Assembly (NCBI GenBank): GCA_016716705.1 | Contig: JADJVF010000011.1 | Location: 1-64,000, forward strand | Length of the DNA: 64,000 nucleotides | Source: Holophagales bacterium | GTDB lineage: Bacteria; Acidobacteriota; Thermoanaerobaculia; UBA5066 | Reading direction: 5' to 3' | Part shown: one piece after another, positions 19,541 through 27,711 of the stretch | Layout: each line of letters opens with the position of its first letter | Position numbering within the stretch: the stretch's first letter is position 1 | Made by a program: the position numbers and the translations under genes | The notes under the pieces: model-generated | What the model saw: only the letters and a program-made list of their open reading frames with translations | Told to the model about the DNA's origin: nothing | The model's database searches: none

Positions 19541-21412
19541 CTAGGGGTGACCCGCGGGCACCCAGATCTTCTCGCTGACGAAGACGGTCACGAGCCAGGG
19601 GTCGAGGAGGCCCGCGCGCCCCTCGTCTTCGAGGATGCGGAGGGCCTTCTCGCGCGGGACGGCGCGCTTGTAGGGGCGGTCGGCGGCCGTCAGGGCGTCG
19701 TAGATGTCGCAGACGGTCATGATCCGCGCGGGGACGGGGATCCGGTCGGCCCGGAGGCCGCGCGGGTAGCCGGTGCCGTCGAGCTTCTCGTGGTGGGCGT
19801 GGGCGATCTCGGGGACCCGGGCGAGGTCGGCCGTCCACGGGATGGACGAGAGGAAGCGGTAGGTGTGGGAGACGTGGCTCTCGATCTGCGTCCGCTCCTC
19901 GACGGACAGGCTCCCTTTGCGGATGGAGAGAAGCTGGAACTCGTAGTCGTCCAGGAGCGGCGTCATGACGCCCCGCCGGTCGCGGAAGGAACGGGTGAGG
20001 AGGCGCCGCAGGGTTCCCCCCGCCTCTTCCGGGAGGACGGTCGGCTCGTTGGCACGCCGCACCTCCTCGAACATCTCCTCCAGCTCCTGCGCGCGGTCCC
20101 ACCGCGCCAGGTCGAGGTGGCGGACGTCCTCCGCCGAGGGCGGGACGCCCGCCTCGAGCAGCTTGAGGAGAAGCTCCCGGCACTCCTGCGCGTCCTCGGC
20201 CTCGAGGGCGAAGTCGAACCGGTCGCGAATCCGGAGGACCTCCTCCTCGTCGAGCTTCTTCGCCTTGACGAGCACGCGTTCGGGGATCGAGATCTTTCCG
20301 AAGTCGTGGAGGAGCGCCGCCGTCTGCAGCTCGCGAATCTCCTCCCGCGAGAAGGCGACCCGGGCGTAGGGCCCGTCGGCGGCGCGGTCGACGACGCGGG
20401 CGAGCGCCACGGAGAGGTCGGCGACGCGGTTGCTGTGGCCGGCGGTCGTCGGATCCCTCAGCTCGACCGCCATGATGGCCGCGCGTGCGAAGTCCTCGAA
20501 GAGGCGCCGGATCGAAGCCGTCAGCTGGTTCGCCTTCACCGACACGGCGGCCTGCGTCGCCAGGGAAAGCAGGAGCGGCACGAGGTCGGTCGGGTAGGGG
20601 CTGTAGGCGCCGTCCGGCAGGCGCCGGTTCATGAGCTGAAGGACCCCGACGAGGGCGCCCGTATGGTCGCTCATCGGGACGACGATCATCGATCGAGTCC
20701 GCCAGCCCGTCTGTTCGTCGAATGCGGTGTTGTGCCGGTACGGGGCGCCGGCCGGTACCGCGTAGGCGTCGTCGAGGTTCACCGGCTCGCCGTGCCCGGC
20801 CACGTAGCCGGCGAGGCTCGCGTCGTCGACCGGCATCGTCCTCTCGGAGAAGGCGAACCTCACCGCGTCGTTCTGCGCGAGCTTGAAGCGGAGCCGCATG
20901 CCGTGCGGCCCCTCCTCGAGGAGGTAGAGGCTTCCCGCTTCCGACCCCGTGAACCGGCGGGACTCGGTGAGGATCTTCTCCAGGAGGCGGTCGAGGTCTC
21001 GCTCGGCGGAGAGGGCGATCCCGATCCTGTTCAGCGCGGAGACGCGCTCCTCGGCCTCGGAGAGTCGGCGGGCGAGCGCGGCGGTCGACGCGCGGGCGGA
21101 GGCGACCTCCGCGGCGGCCGAGAGAATCGCGGTGAGGATGGTTGCCGGAGCGTTGCGGGGAAGGGCGAAGGCCGGAAGGAGCCCCTCCGGCGCCGTGCCC
21201 CACCGGACGAGAGCTGCGGGGGCGTCCGCGGGGAGGAGGCCGGAAAGAGCGTCCTGCCAGTGTTCCGTCGCGAGATAGAGCGCGGGTCCGTCACCCGGCG
21301 CGGGCGGTCCTTCGATCGACGGCCGGTCGTCGAGTCCCGCCGCGCGTACGGCCTCGTCGAGAGCATCCGGCAGAGGCTCCGCCGGCCGGTGGAAGACGAC
21401 GCGCTCTCTCAT
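19541..21412 (-). CDS. GAF-domain HD-GYP cyclic-di-GMP phosphodiesterase
   Basis: 623 residues from ATG 21412. The first ~130 residues are unassigned. A short coiled coil (A-R-R-L-S-E-A-E-E-R-V) precedes a GAF domain (roughly residues 150-310) with SLYLLEEGPHG and SMIVVPMSD. The HD-GYP domain follows: GHSNRVADLS, LLHDFGKISIPE (HD), HAHHEKLDGTGYPRG (HHExxDGxGYP) and VCDIYDALTA-x-RPYK. All metal ligands for cyclic-di-GMP hydrolysis appear intact. A long helical insert separates the two HD halves, as in some HD-GYP proteins. CAGAAT lies 6 nt before the ATG. The secreted unknown gene follows 2 bases after its stop. Confidence 0.9.
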   Translation of the reverse strand: MRERVVFHRPAEPLPDALDEAVRAAGLDDRPSIEGPPAPGDGPALYLATEHWQDALSGLLPADAPAALVRWGTAPEGLLPAFALPRNAPATILTAILSAAAEVASARASTAALARRLSEAEERVSALNRIGIALSAERDLDRLLEKILTESRRFTGSEAGSLYLLEEGPHGMRLRFKLAQNDAVRFAFSERTMPVDDASLAGYVAGHGEPVNLDDAYAVPAGAPYRHNTAFDEQTGWRTRSMIVVPMSDHTGALVGVLQLMNRRLPDGAYSPYPTDLVPLLLSLATQAAVSVKANQLTASIRRLFEDFARAAIMAVELRDPTTAGHSNRVADLSVALARVVDRAADGPYARVAFSREEIRELQTAALLHDFGKISIPERVLVKAKKLDEEEVLRIRDRFDFALEAEDAQECRELLLKLLEAGVPPSAEDVRHLDLARWDRAQELEEMFEEVRRANEPTVLPEEAGGTLRRLLTRSFRDRRGVMTPLLDDYEFQLLSIRKGSLSVEERTQIESHVSHTYRFLSSIPWTADLARVPEIAHAHHEKLDGTGYPRGLRADRIPVPARIMTVCDIYDALTAADRPYKRAVPREKALRILEDEGRAGLLDPWLVTVFVSEKIWVPAGHP

Positions 21413-21418
21413 GTCGGG

Positions 21419-21424
21419 ATTCTG
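21419..21424 (-). promoter_or_regulatory. -10-like hexamer CAGAAT, 6 nt before the HD-GYP start
   Basis: The minus strand reads CAGAAT-N6-ATG. No Shine-Dalgarno site, consistent with a leaderless transcript. Confidence 0.4.
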
Positions 21425-21513
21425 TCGGTTGTTCGCCCGCGGGGTCAACGCAGGCGTCGATAGAGACCGAGGGGGCGGAGAAGGGGAAGAGCCGGCCCGA
21501 GGCCGGCCGCACG

Positions 21514-22500
21514 TCACTTCGGGCCGATGAGCGCAGAGAAGACGAGGTAGGGGTTCACGACGAGGCCCTTCCACGGACTCGGGGAGTCGGTATCGCGGAA
21601 GATGGAGAAGTGGAGGTGCGGGCCGGTGGAGCGGCCTGTCGAGCCGACCTCGCCGATCTTCTGTCCCCGCGCCACCCTGTCGCCGACCTTGAGTCCGGGA
21701 GCGTAGCGGGAGAGGTGGGCGTAGTAATAGACGAACCGTCCCGTGGCGTCGCGCAGGTAGATGACGATGCCGCCACGGCGGTCGCGGCCGAGGCGCTCGA
21801 TCGTCCCGTCATTCACCGCCACGATCGGCGTTCCCTTCGGGGCGCCGAGGTCGATCGCGTGGTGTTTCCTGTGGCGGCCGCGCGAGGCGTCGAAGGTGTC
21901 GCGCAGCTTCTCTTTCGGGAAGGACTCGATCGGAAGCGGGAAGTCCGTGGCGAAGAGGGTCGCCAGCTCCTCCTCCGGGATGGAGGCGGGCCTGCTGTCC
22001 TTCTTGCTCACGACGAGCCCCTTCAGCGTCCGTCCGAGGTTCTGCCAGAAGGATTTCTGCTCGTCGGAGAGGGAGGGGAGTACGGCCGGGACGACGGATC
22101 CACGGGAATAGAGGCCGTCTTCCATCGGCTCGTCCCCGTCGGGGTCTTCCTCGAGCGGGAGGTCGTCGGCCTGCTCGCGGGCCGCGGCAAGAATGGCCGG
22201 GAGACCGGGCGGAAGCGCCACGTGGCGGCTCTGGGGCGCCTGGTTTCCGCGCGTGATCCAGGCGAGATCGGCCTCGTCGGCCGTCCGATAGCAACTGCCG
22301 TCTTCGGGATCGCGGACAGGGCACGGATTCACGGAGCCGGGGGCGGGGGCGGACTTCTCGGCGCCGGGTGCGAACGAGGCCGTCGCGTCGGCCGGAGCCG
22401 AGCCGCCCGGGGCTCCCGCAGCGGAAGCGGACGCGGAGACAGCCGCCGCGAGGGCGAGCCCGAAGAGGGCCGCGGCCCCGGAAAGCGCGGGTCTCGTCAG
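21514..22500 (-). CDS. Secreted M23-family (LytM) endopeptidase, probable CTG start
   Basis: About 328 residues. No ATG, GTG or TTG suits the N-terminus, and the signal peptide (ALFGLALAAAVSASASAAG) begins just after CTG 22500. That codon overlaps the EF-P stop (CTGA) and follows GGAGAGGG, so CTG is the best start. After a Pro/Ala linker come a short cysteine-bearing region (NPCPVRDPEDGSCYRT) and a helical segment. The C-terminal M23 domain has the zinc ligands HHAIDLGAPKGTPI (H and D) and HLHFS, plus GRSTGPHLHF. It should cut peptidoglycan cross-bridges or act in cell-wall remodelling in the periplasm. Co-transcribed with EF-P. Confidence 0.85.
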   Translation of the reverse strand: MTRPALSGAAALFGLALAAAVSASASAAGAPGGSAPADATASFAPGAEKSAPAPGSVNPCPVRDPEDGSCYRTADEADLAWITRGNQAPQSRHVALPPGLPAILAAAREQADDLPLEEDPDGDEPMEDGLYSRGSVVPAVLPSLSDEQKSFWQNLGRTLKGLVVSKKDSRPASIPEEELATLFATDFPLPIESFPKEKLRDTFDASRGRHRKHHAIDLGAPKGTPIVAVNDGTIERLGRDRRGGIVIYLRDATGRFVYYYAHLSRYAPGLKVGDRVARGQKIGEVGSTGRSTGPHLHFSIFRDTDSPSPWKGLVVNPYLVFSALIGPK

Positions 22501-23057
22501 CCTGCCCTCTCCAGGTAGGAATCGTCGCGGGTGTCGATCCGGATGACCGTTCCCACGTCGACGAATTGCGGGACCATCACCTGAAGGCCGGTCTCGAGCT
22601 TCGCCGGCTTGTAGGAAGCGGTGGCCGTGGCACCCTTCATTCCCGGGTCCGTCTCGACGATCTTCAGGGCGACCGTCGTCGGGAGCTCGACGGAAATCGG
22701 GTTCCCTTCGTAGAAGTCGACGTCGATGACCGTCTCGGGAAGGAGGTACTTCATCGCGTCGCCCACGATCTCGTCCGTCAGGCGGATCTGGTCGTAGGTC
22801 TCCTGGTTCATGAAGTGGTGCCCCTCGCTGTCCGAGTAGAGGTACTGCATCTCGTGCGTGTCGAGGCTCGCCTTCTCGATCTTGTCCTCGGAGCGGAAGC
22901 GGTGCTCGTTCATCGAGCCGGACTTGAGGCTGCGGAGCTTGGCCTGGACGAAGCCGCGGAGGTTCCCCGGCGTCTTGTGGACGACGGAGTGGGCGCGGTG
23001 AAGCTCCCCGTTGTGGACGACGATCATGCCGGCTCGAAGTTCGGTAGCTGAGATCAT
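22497..23057 (-). CDS. efp: Elongation factor P, with Asn at the loop tip
   Basis: 186 residues from ATG 23057; a further start at 23090 would add 11 non-homologous residues. Three beta domains are as in EF-P: the KOW-like domain I (SATELRAGMIVVHNGEL), then RFRSEDKIEKASLDT, then the OB domains with YLYSDSEGHHFMNQETYDQ and the C-terminal signature GLQVMVPQFVDVGTVIRIDT. It rescues ribosomes stalled at polyproline. The loop that carries the modified Lys34 in E. coli (KPGKGQAF) reads TPGNLRGF here, so the tip residue is Asn32 rather than Lys or Arg. No epmA, epmB or earP gene is seen nearby. Confidence 0.92.
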   Translation of the reverse strand: MISATELRAGMIVVHNGELHRAHSVVHKTPGNLRGFVQAKLRSLKSGSMNEHRFRSEDKIEKASLDTHEMQYLYSDSEGHHFMNQETYDQIRLTDEIVGDAMKYLLPETVIDVDFYEGNPISVELPTTVALKIVETDPGMKGATATASYKPAKLETGLQVMVPQFVDVGTVIRIDTRDDSYLERAG

Positions 23058-23162
23058 TCCGCGTCCTGGTACAGCCCTTCCGCTCAGCACAGCTTTCGCC
23101 GGACGATCCGGTCTCCTGCGGCGCCAAACGCGTGGAGGGTAAACCGACTACGCCTCCCAAAG

Positions 23163-23194
23163 CAAGCGGGACCGCCCGAAGGCGGTCCCGCTTG
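23163..23194 (-). terminator. Terminator-type hairpin after the SGNH hydrolase gene
   Basis: A 14-bp perfect stem (CAAGCGGGACCGCC/GGCGGTCCCGCTTG) with a CGAA loop, 22 bases after the stop on the minus strand. The downstream T run is short (CTTTG). Confidence 0.7.
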
Positions 23195-23216
23195 GAAGCT
23201 ATTTGGCTGGAATGGC

Positions 23217-24695
23217 TTAGTCGATGAGACTCACGCGCGGGACGCGAGGTGCCACCGGGATCGGGAGTTCGCCGTTGCCGTCTCCGAGGACGAGGCCCCT
23301 CGACTGGGTCGAAACGCCCATCGTCTGCCAGAAGTTCTCGAGGACTTCCGGCGTGAAGTACGCCGCGGCGTACTCGATGATTTCCTGCTGGCTCGGAGGG
23401 CCGTAGGAGCTGGTCGGGAAGCCGCCGGCCGACGTATTGCCGTTGAAGAGATACGCCGACATGTCGACCCGCGGGAGGCTCGTCCCGTAGTTCGCGTTCA
23501 CGAACTGGACGAGGGCGTCCGCGACGATCGCGTAGCCCGTGGCGCTCGGGTGGACGCCGTCGTAGGAGAAGACGCCGCCCGAGAGGTAGTTCGACGTCAG
23601 TGTGATTCCGGCGAAGTCCCGCCCGTGGACGGCGATGTCGACCAGGAGAGCGGCGGCGTCGAACACCTTGTAGCCGGCCGCTTCGGCCAGGGTCCTGATC
23701 TGCTGGTTGTACTCGGTGCCACGGGCCTGCAGGAGCGACACCTCGCTCGGGTAGAGGAGGCCTGGTACTGCGGTGCCATTGATGACGGTCCCGTTGTCCG
23801 GCAACGGGGTGTTGCACTTGGGGAGCGTGGGGGCGACAGCGCAAGGAATCCCGTACCCGGCCTTCATCAGGGCGCCGAGAGGCAGCGGCACGTAAGTTCC
23901 AAACGGCACCGGGCACGCGGGTACGCCCGCCGGGCAGCCCGTCGGCCCGAGGACGTAGATCGGAGCGCCCGTCGAGGGGTTGACACCGAGGAAGGGCCCG
24001 ACGGCCGTGAAATACGGAAGGGTCAAGACGTTCGGGATCGTCATCACGATTCCCTTTCCGGTGCCACCCTGAGCCGCTTTCATCGTGTCGACGATGGTCT
24101 TGTACGAGGCCGCGTAGGCCTCCTTGGAGATCAGCGTCACGCCGTCGATGACGGTGCCCGAGGTCGCCGGTCCGAGGAGCTCGTTGCCGAGGACGCCGAT
24201 CGCGAAGAACGTCGGCTTCAGCGAAGCGGCCTGCTGGAGGACCGTGGCCCCGCTGCCCCGGAGGACGACGTCGATCAGGGCGTTCTTGCACGGCACGGTG
24301 CCGGTGTTCGTGACGCAGTTGACGACGCTCGCCCCGAGGTAGCCCGGGATGGCCAGGTTGTTGTAGGGGGTGGGAAGAGTGAGGTTCTCGGGCTTTCCGG
24401 TGTTCGGCGCGTAGCTGAAGGTCGGCGCCAGGCTCGTGAGGATCTGGCAGGGGCCGAGGCCCGGCTCGCCGATGATCGGCTGCTGGAAGCCGGAGACGCC
24501 CGCCTGGCGGGCGAAGATCGCGGGCCAGGAGTCCGTCTGGCCGTGCTTGACCCAGCAGCTGTCGATGAACCCGGCGTCGACGGACGCGCCGACGGCGACG
24601 AACTTGGTGAAGTCAGCCTGCGCGGCGGCCGGGGAGGCCGAAACCACGAGGGCGAGCGCGAAGGCGACGAGGAGGGTGTTCTTCATGGTCTTCAC
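23217..24695 (-). CDS. Secreted SGNH/GDSL-like hydrolase
   Basis: 492 residues from GTG 24695 (GAGGGGG upstream; an in-frame ATG at 24686 is alternative). There is a signal peptide (NTLLVAFALALVVSASPAAAQA). The first block FVAVGASVDAGF has the nucleophile Ser of a GDS-like motif. VLGNELL supplies a G-N-E block in place of the usual GxND. FSYDGVHPSATGYAIVA holds the DxxH catalytic pair. These mark an SGNH lipase/esterase fold, larger than usual because of Pro/Gly/Cys-rich inserts. It begins 11 bases after the FadL-like gene, so the two form an operon and could handle long-chain lipids outside the inner membrane. The substrate is not determined. Confidence 0.75.
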   Translation of the reverse strand: MKTMKNTLLVAFALALVVSASPAAAQADFTKFVAVGASVDAGFIDSCWVKHGQTDSWPAIFARQAGVSGFQQPIIGEPGLGPCQILTSLAPTFSYAPNTGKPENLTLPTPYNNLAIPGYLGASVVNCVTNTGTVPCKNALIDVVLRGSGATVLQQAASLKPTFFAIGVLGNELLGPATSGTVIDGVTLISKEAYAASYKTIVDTMKAAQGGTGKGIVMTIPNVLTLPYFTAVGPFLGVNPSTGAPIYVLGPTGCPAGVPACPVPFGTYVPLPLGALMKAGYGIPCAVAPTLPKCNTPLPDNGTVINGTAVPGLLYPSEVSLLQARGTEYNQQIRTLAEAAGYKVFDAAALLVDIAVHGRDFAGITLTSNYLSGGVFSYDGVHPSATGYAIVADALVQFVNANYGTSLPRVDMSAYLFNGNTSAGGFPTSSYGPPSQQEIIEYAAAYFTPEVLENFWQTMGVSTQSRGLVLGDGNGELPIPVAPRVPRVSLID

Positions 24696-24706
24696 TGGTC
24701 ACCCCC

Positions 24707-26029
24707 TCAGAAGGACGTCCGGAGGTTGAGGACGGTCAGGTTCGCGTGGTTCTTGTACCGCCCGTTGAAGTTGTCGTCGTTTGTCGTGACGGACCGCTCG
24801 TTGAAGAAGAGGAAGAGGTTCGAGGCGTCGACCCAGACGTTCTTCATCATCTTCCAGCTGAAGCCGATGGAGTAGCCGTTGCGGTTCATGTCGGGGAGGA
24901 GCGGGCCTACGTCGCCGTCGGGCTCGGGAGTCTGGTCGTAGACGTAGCCGGCCATGAGGTCGAACTTGTCGCTCGCCTGCCACTTCGCGCCGAAGCGGAA
25001 CGCCCAGGCGTTCTCCCAGTCGTGGGGAAGGTTGCTCGTCGGGATCTGCTTTCCGTCGACCGCCTCGAACTCGAGGACGGTCGTGTCGAAGGCCGACCAC
25101 TCCGTGTAGGTACCGGCCGCCTCGACCGTGACCTTTCCGAAGTCGTAGGAGATGCCCACCTGGGTCATCGCGGGCGCCTGGATCGTCGTCTTCACCGGGA
25201 CCGGCTTGCCCAGCGGGACCTTCGCGGCGAAGGCGGCGTCGAGGTCGGCGTAGCCGGTCCCGAGCTGGTAGAACATCGCCTCGCCGTCGAACTTCGCGTC
25301 GACCGCACCGTGGTAGGAGGCGCCGATCGAGAGCCTCGGGGTCGGCGTGATCTTGATGCCGGCGCCGAAGGTGACGTCCATCTCCATGTCCGCGCGGATG
25401 TCGGTGTGCGCCGCGTCGACGACGCGGTTCGTGTAGGGGTTGAAGAGCGGGATCTTCCGCTGGAGCTTCACGTCGGTGAAGCGGAATTCCGGGCCGACGC
25501 CGACCGCGAGGTAGTCGTTGATCTGCCAGGCGACCTGGAGGCCGGCGGCGTACTGCTTCAGGTCGACGTAGGTGGAGAGGTAGCGGCCGCGCCAGTCCGG
25601 CTCGCTCCACCTCGTCGCGAGGCCGAAGGGGAACCAGGTTCCGAAGGAGAGGCTGACGCACTCGCTGAGGCCATAAGATGCGTAGAAGTTCGGCGGGAAG
25701 AAGAACTGGTCGTGCATCTTGCTCGAGTAGCCCTGGCCCGGGTAGGGGTTGTAGCCCTCGGCGAGCTCGGACGTCGGGACGATGAGGGTCACCCCGACCA
25801 TCGCCTTCAGCTCACCCTTCTTGACGTACTTGGCGAGACCCGCGGGGTTGTAGAACATGGCGGACAGATCGTCTGCCTGCGCTACGAACGCCCCGCCCAT
25901 GGCCGTGGAACGGGAGCCTGCTTCAAAGATCGAGAACCCCGCGGCGGCCGCCGGGCCTGCCGCGAGCAACATGGCGGCCAGAAGGAGCGATAGCCCTCCA
26001 AGTCCGTACCGGGAACAGCCTCTCAACAC
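24707..26029 (-). CDS. FadL/OmpP1/TodX-family outer membrane channel
   Basis: 440 residues from GTG 26029, with AGGAGGG upstream; TTG 26026 is an alternative. There is a signal peptide (LLAAMLLAAGPAAAA), then the family start GFSIFEAGSRSTAMGGAFVA and the hatch motif FYNPAGLA. The rest is amphipathic beta-strand sequence of a 14-stranded barrel, with typical blocks such as FYASYGLSE, SFGTWFPFGLATRWSEPDWRG and SIGASYHGAVDAKF, and it ends in Phe, as outer-membrane proteins do. FadL proteins carry long-chain fatty acids or other hydrophobic compounds across the outer membrane. It is followed by the SGNH hydrolase gene, suggesting hydrolysis and uptake as one function. Confidence 0.88.
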   Translation of the reverse strand: MLRGCSRYGLGGLSLLLAAMLLAAGPAAAAGFSIFEAGSRSTAMGGAFVAQADDLSAMFYNPAGLAKYVKKGELKAMVGVTLIVPTSELAEGYNPYPGQGYSSKMHDQFFFPPNFYASYGLSECVSLSFGTWFPFGLATRWSEPDWRGRYLSTYVDLKQYAAGLQVAWQINDYLAVGVGPEFRFTDVKLQRKIPLFNPYTNRVVDAAHTDIRADMEMDVTFGAGIKITPTPRLSIGASYHGAVDAKFDGEAMFYQLGTGYADLDAAFAAKVPLGKPVPVKTTIQAPAMTQVGISYDFGKVTVEAAGTYTEWSAFDTTVLEFEAVDGKQIPTSNLPHDWENAWAFRFGAKWQASDKFDLMAGYVYDQTPEPDGDVGPLLPDMNRNGYSIGFSWKMMKNVWVDASNLFLFFNERSVTTNDDNFNGRYKNHANLTVLNLRTSF

Positions 26030-26112
26030 GAATCCCTCCTCTTCCGCGTAAACGCGCCGTGTAACAAGACTCCAGGAACGGGGCGATTCTCTCTCCCGGC
26101 TGTCCAGAGTCA

Positions 26113-26148
26113 AGGCCCCTCCCGGACGGTGTCGTCCGGGAGGGGCCT
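26113..26148 (-). terminator. Terminator-type hairpin after the gcv operon
   Basis: A 15-bp perfect stem (AGGCCCCTCCCGGAC/GTCCGGGAGGGGCCT) with a 6-nt loop, 20 bases past the gcvPB stop. The T tract is weak. Confidence 0.65.
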
Positions 26149-26168
26149 GAGGGTGCTCGGAAGAAGGG

Positions 26169-27701
26169 CTAGGAGCGGCGAACCGGCGCCCGGAGAACCG
26201 GGGCGAAGTTCCCGGGCTTCGAGGCTTCACGTGCCAGGAGGGCCTCGTCGACCCGGCCGACCGGGGTGACGTGGGGCGCCGAGGTGACGAGTTCGGGGCT
26301 CTCTTCGGCCTCCCGGGCGATGGCGATCATCGCGTCGGCGAAGGCGTCGAGCTCCTCGATCGGCTCGGACTCGGTCGGCTCGATCATGAGCGCGCCGTGG
26401 ACGATGAGGGGGAAGGACATCGTCGGCGGGTGGAAACCGTAGTCCATCAGGCGCTTGGCGACGTCGATGTTGTGGACGCCCTTCGCCGCCTGGAGGGTGT
26501 CGTCGAAGACGACCTCGTGGTAGCTCGGGGCGTCGTACTTGAGGTGGTAGAACGGGGCGAGCTTCTTCCGGAGGTAGTTCGCGTTCAGGACGGCGTTCTC
26601 GGCGACCTCGCCGATCTCCTGGCCGTACGACAGGATGTAGGTCAGGGCGCGGACGAGGACGCCGAAGTTGCCGTAGAAGGTCCGCATCCGGCCGATCGAG
26701 TCGGGGCGGTCGAAGTCGAGGCGGAAGCCCGTTCCCTCGGGCTCGATCGTCGGGACGGGGAGGAACGGCACGAGCGCGGCGCCGACGCCGACCGGGCCGG
26801 CGCCCGGGCCGCCGCCGCCGTGGGGCGTCGAGAACGTCTTGTGCAGGTTCATGTGCATGACGTCGACACCCATGTCGGCCGGCCGGATCTTCCCGACGAA
26901 CGCGTTGAAGTTCGCGCCGTCGAGGTAGACGTAGCCGCCCTTCGCATGGACGATCCGGGTGACCTCGAGGATGTTCTCCTCGAAGACGCCGAGCGTGTTC
27001 GGCACCGTGATCATCACGGCGGCGACCTCGTCGGTCATCATCTTCTCGAGCTCGGCGGGGTCGAGAGTCCCCCGGGGCGTGGAGGCGAGCTCCTTCACCT
27101 GGTACCCCGCGAAGTGAGCGCTGGCGGGGTTCGTGCCGTGGGCAGAGTCGGGGACGAGGACGTACTTCCTCGGGGCTCCGGCCTTCACGTGGGCGGCGCG
27201 GATCATCAGGCAGCCGGCCAGCTCGCCATTGGCGCCGGCGGAGGGCTGGAGCGTGACGCGCGCGAAGCCGGTGAGGGCGATCAGGGCCGCCTCGAGGCGG
27301 GCCATCAGCTCGAGCGCCCCCTGGGAGAGGTGCCCGGGGGTGTACGGGTGGACGTCGGCGAAGCCGGCGAGCCGCGCGATCTCCTCGTTGATCCGCGGGT
27401 TGTGCTTCATCGTGCACGACCCGAGCGGGTAGAGGTTCGCGTCGATCGAGAGGTTCTTCTGCGACAGCCGGGTGAAGTGCCGGACGGCGTCGACCTCCGA
27501 CGCCTCCACCTCTCCCTCGACCTCGGTCCGGTGGAGCGCACCGAACAGCGCCTCCGGGTCCGCCCCGGGGACGTCGAGCGGCGGGAGGAGGACGCCCCGC
27601 CGTCCGGGACGGGAGGCGTCGAAGATGGAGGAGGCGCCGCGACGGCGGTCGAGCCGCGCGGCGTCGGGAGCGGGGTTCGTGAGGTTTCCGTGGTCGCTCA
27701 T
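26169..27701 (-). CDS. gcvPB: Glycine dehydrogenase (decarboxylating) subunit 2
   Basis: 510 residues from ATG 27701 with GAGGAGG upstream. The two-subunit form of P-protein is recognised by GSCTMKHNPRINEE, TPGHLSQGALELM, and the PLP lysine in MHMNLHKTFSTPHGGGGPG. PLP-dependent decarboxylation of glycine passes the aminomethyl group to lipoyl-GcvH. Subunit 1 is encoded 10 bases upstream and both are required for activity. It is the last gene of the gcvT-H-PA-PB operon. The N-terminal ~40 residues are Arg/Pro-rich and may be a variable extension. Confidence 0.95.
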   Translation of the reverse strand: MSDHGNLTNPAPDAARLDRRRGASSIFDASRPGRRGVLLPPLDVPGADPEALFGALHRTEVEGEVEASEVDAVRHFTRLSQKNLSIDANLYPLGSCTMKHNPRINEEIARLAGFADVHPYTPGHLSQGALELMARLEAALIALTGFARVTLQPSAGANGELAGCLMIRAAHVKAGAPRKYVLVPDSAHGTNPASAHFAGYQVKELASTPRGTLDPAELEKMMTDEVAAVMITVPNTLGVFEENILEVTRIVHAKGGYVYLDGANFNAFVGKIRPADMGVDVMHMNLHKTFSTPHGGGGPGAGPVGVGAALVPFLPVPTIEPEGTGFRLDFDRPDSIGRMRTFYGNFGVLVRALTYILSYGQEIGEVAENAVLNANYLRKKLAPFYHLKYDAPSYHEVVFDDTLQAAKGVHNIDVAKRLMDYGFHPPTMSFPLIVHGALMIEPTESEPIEELDAFADAMIAIAREAEESPELVTSAPHVTPVGRVDEALLAREASKPGNFAPVLRAPVRRS

Positions 27702-27711
27702 GGTCGCCTCC

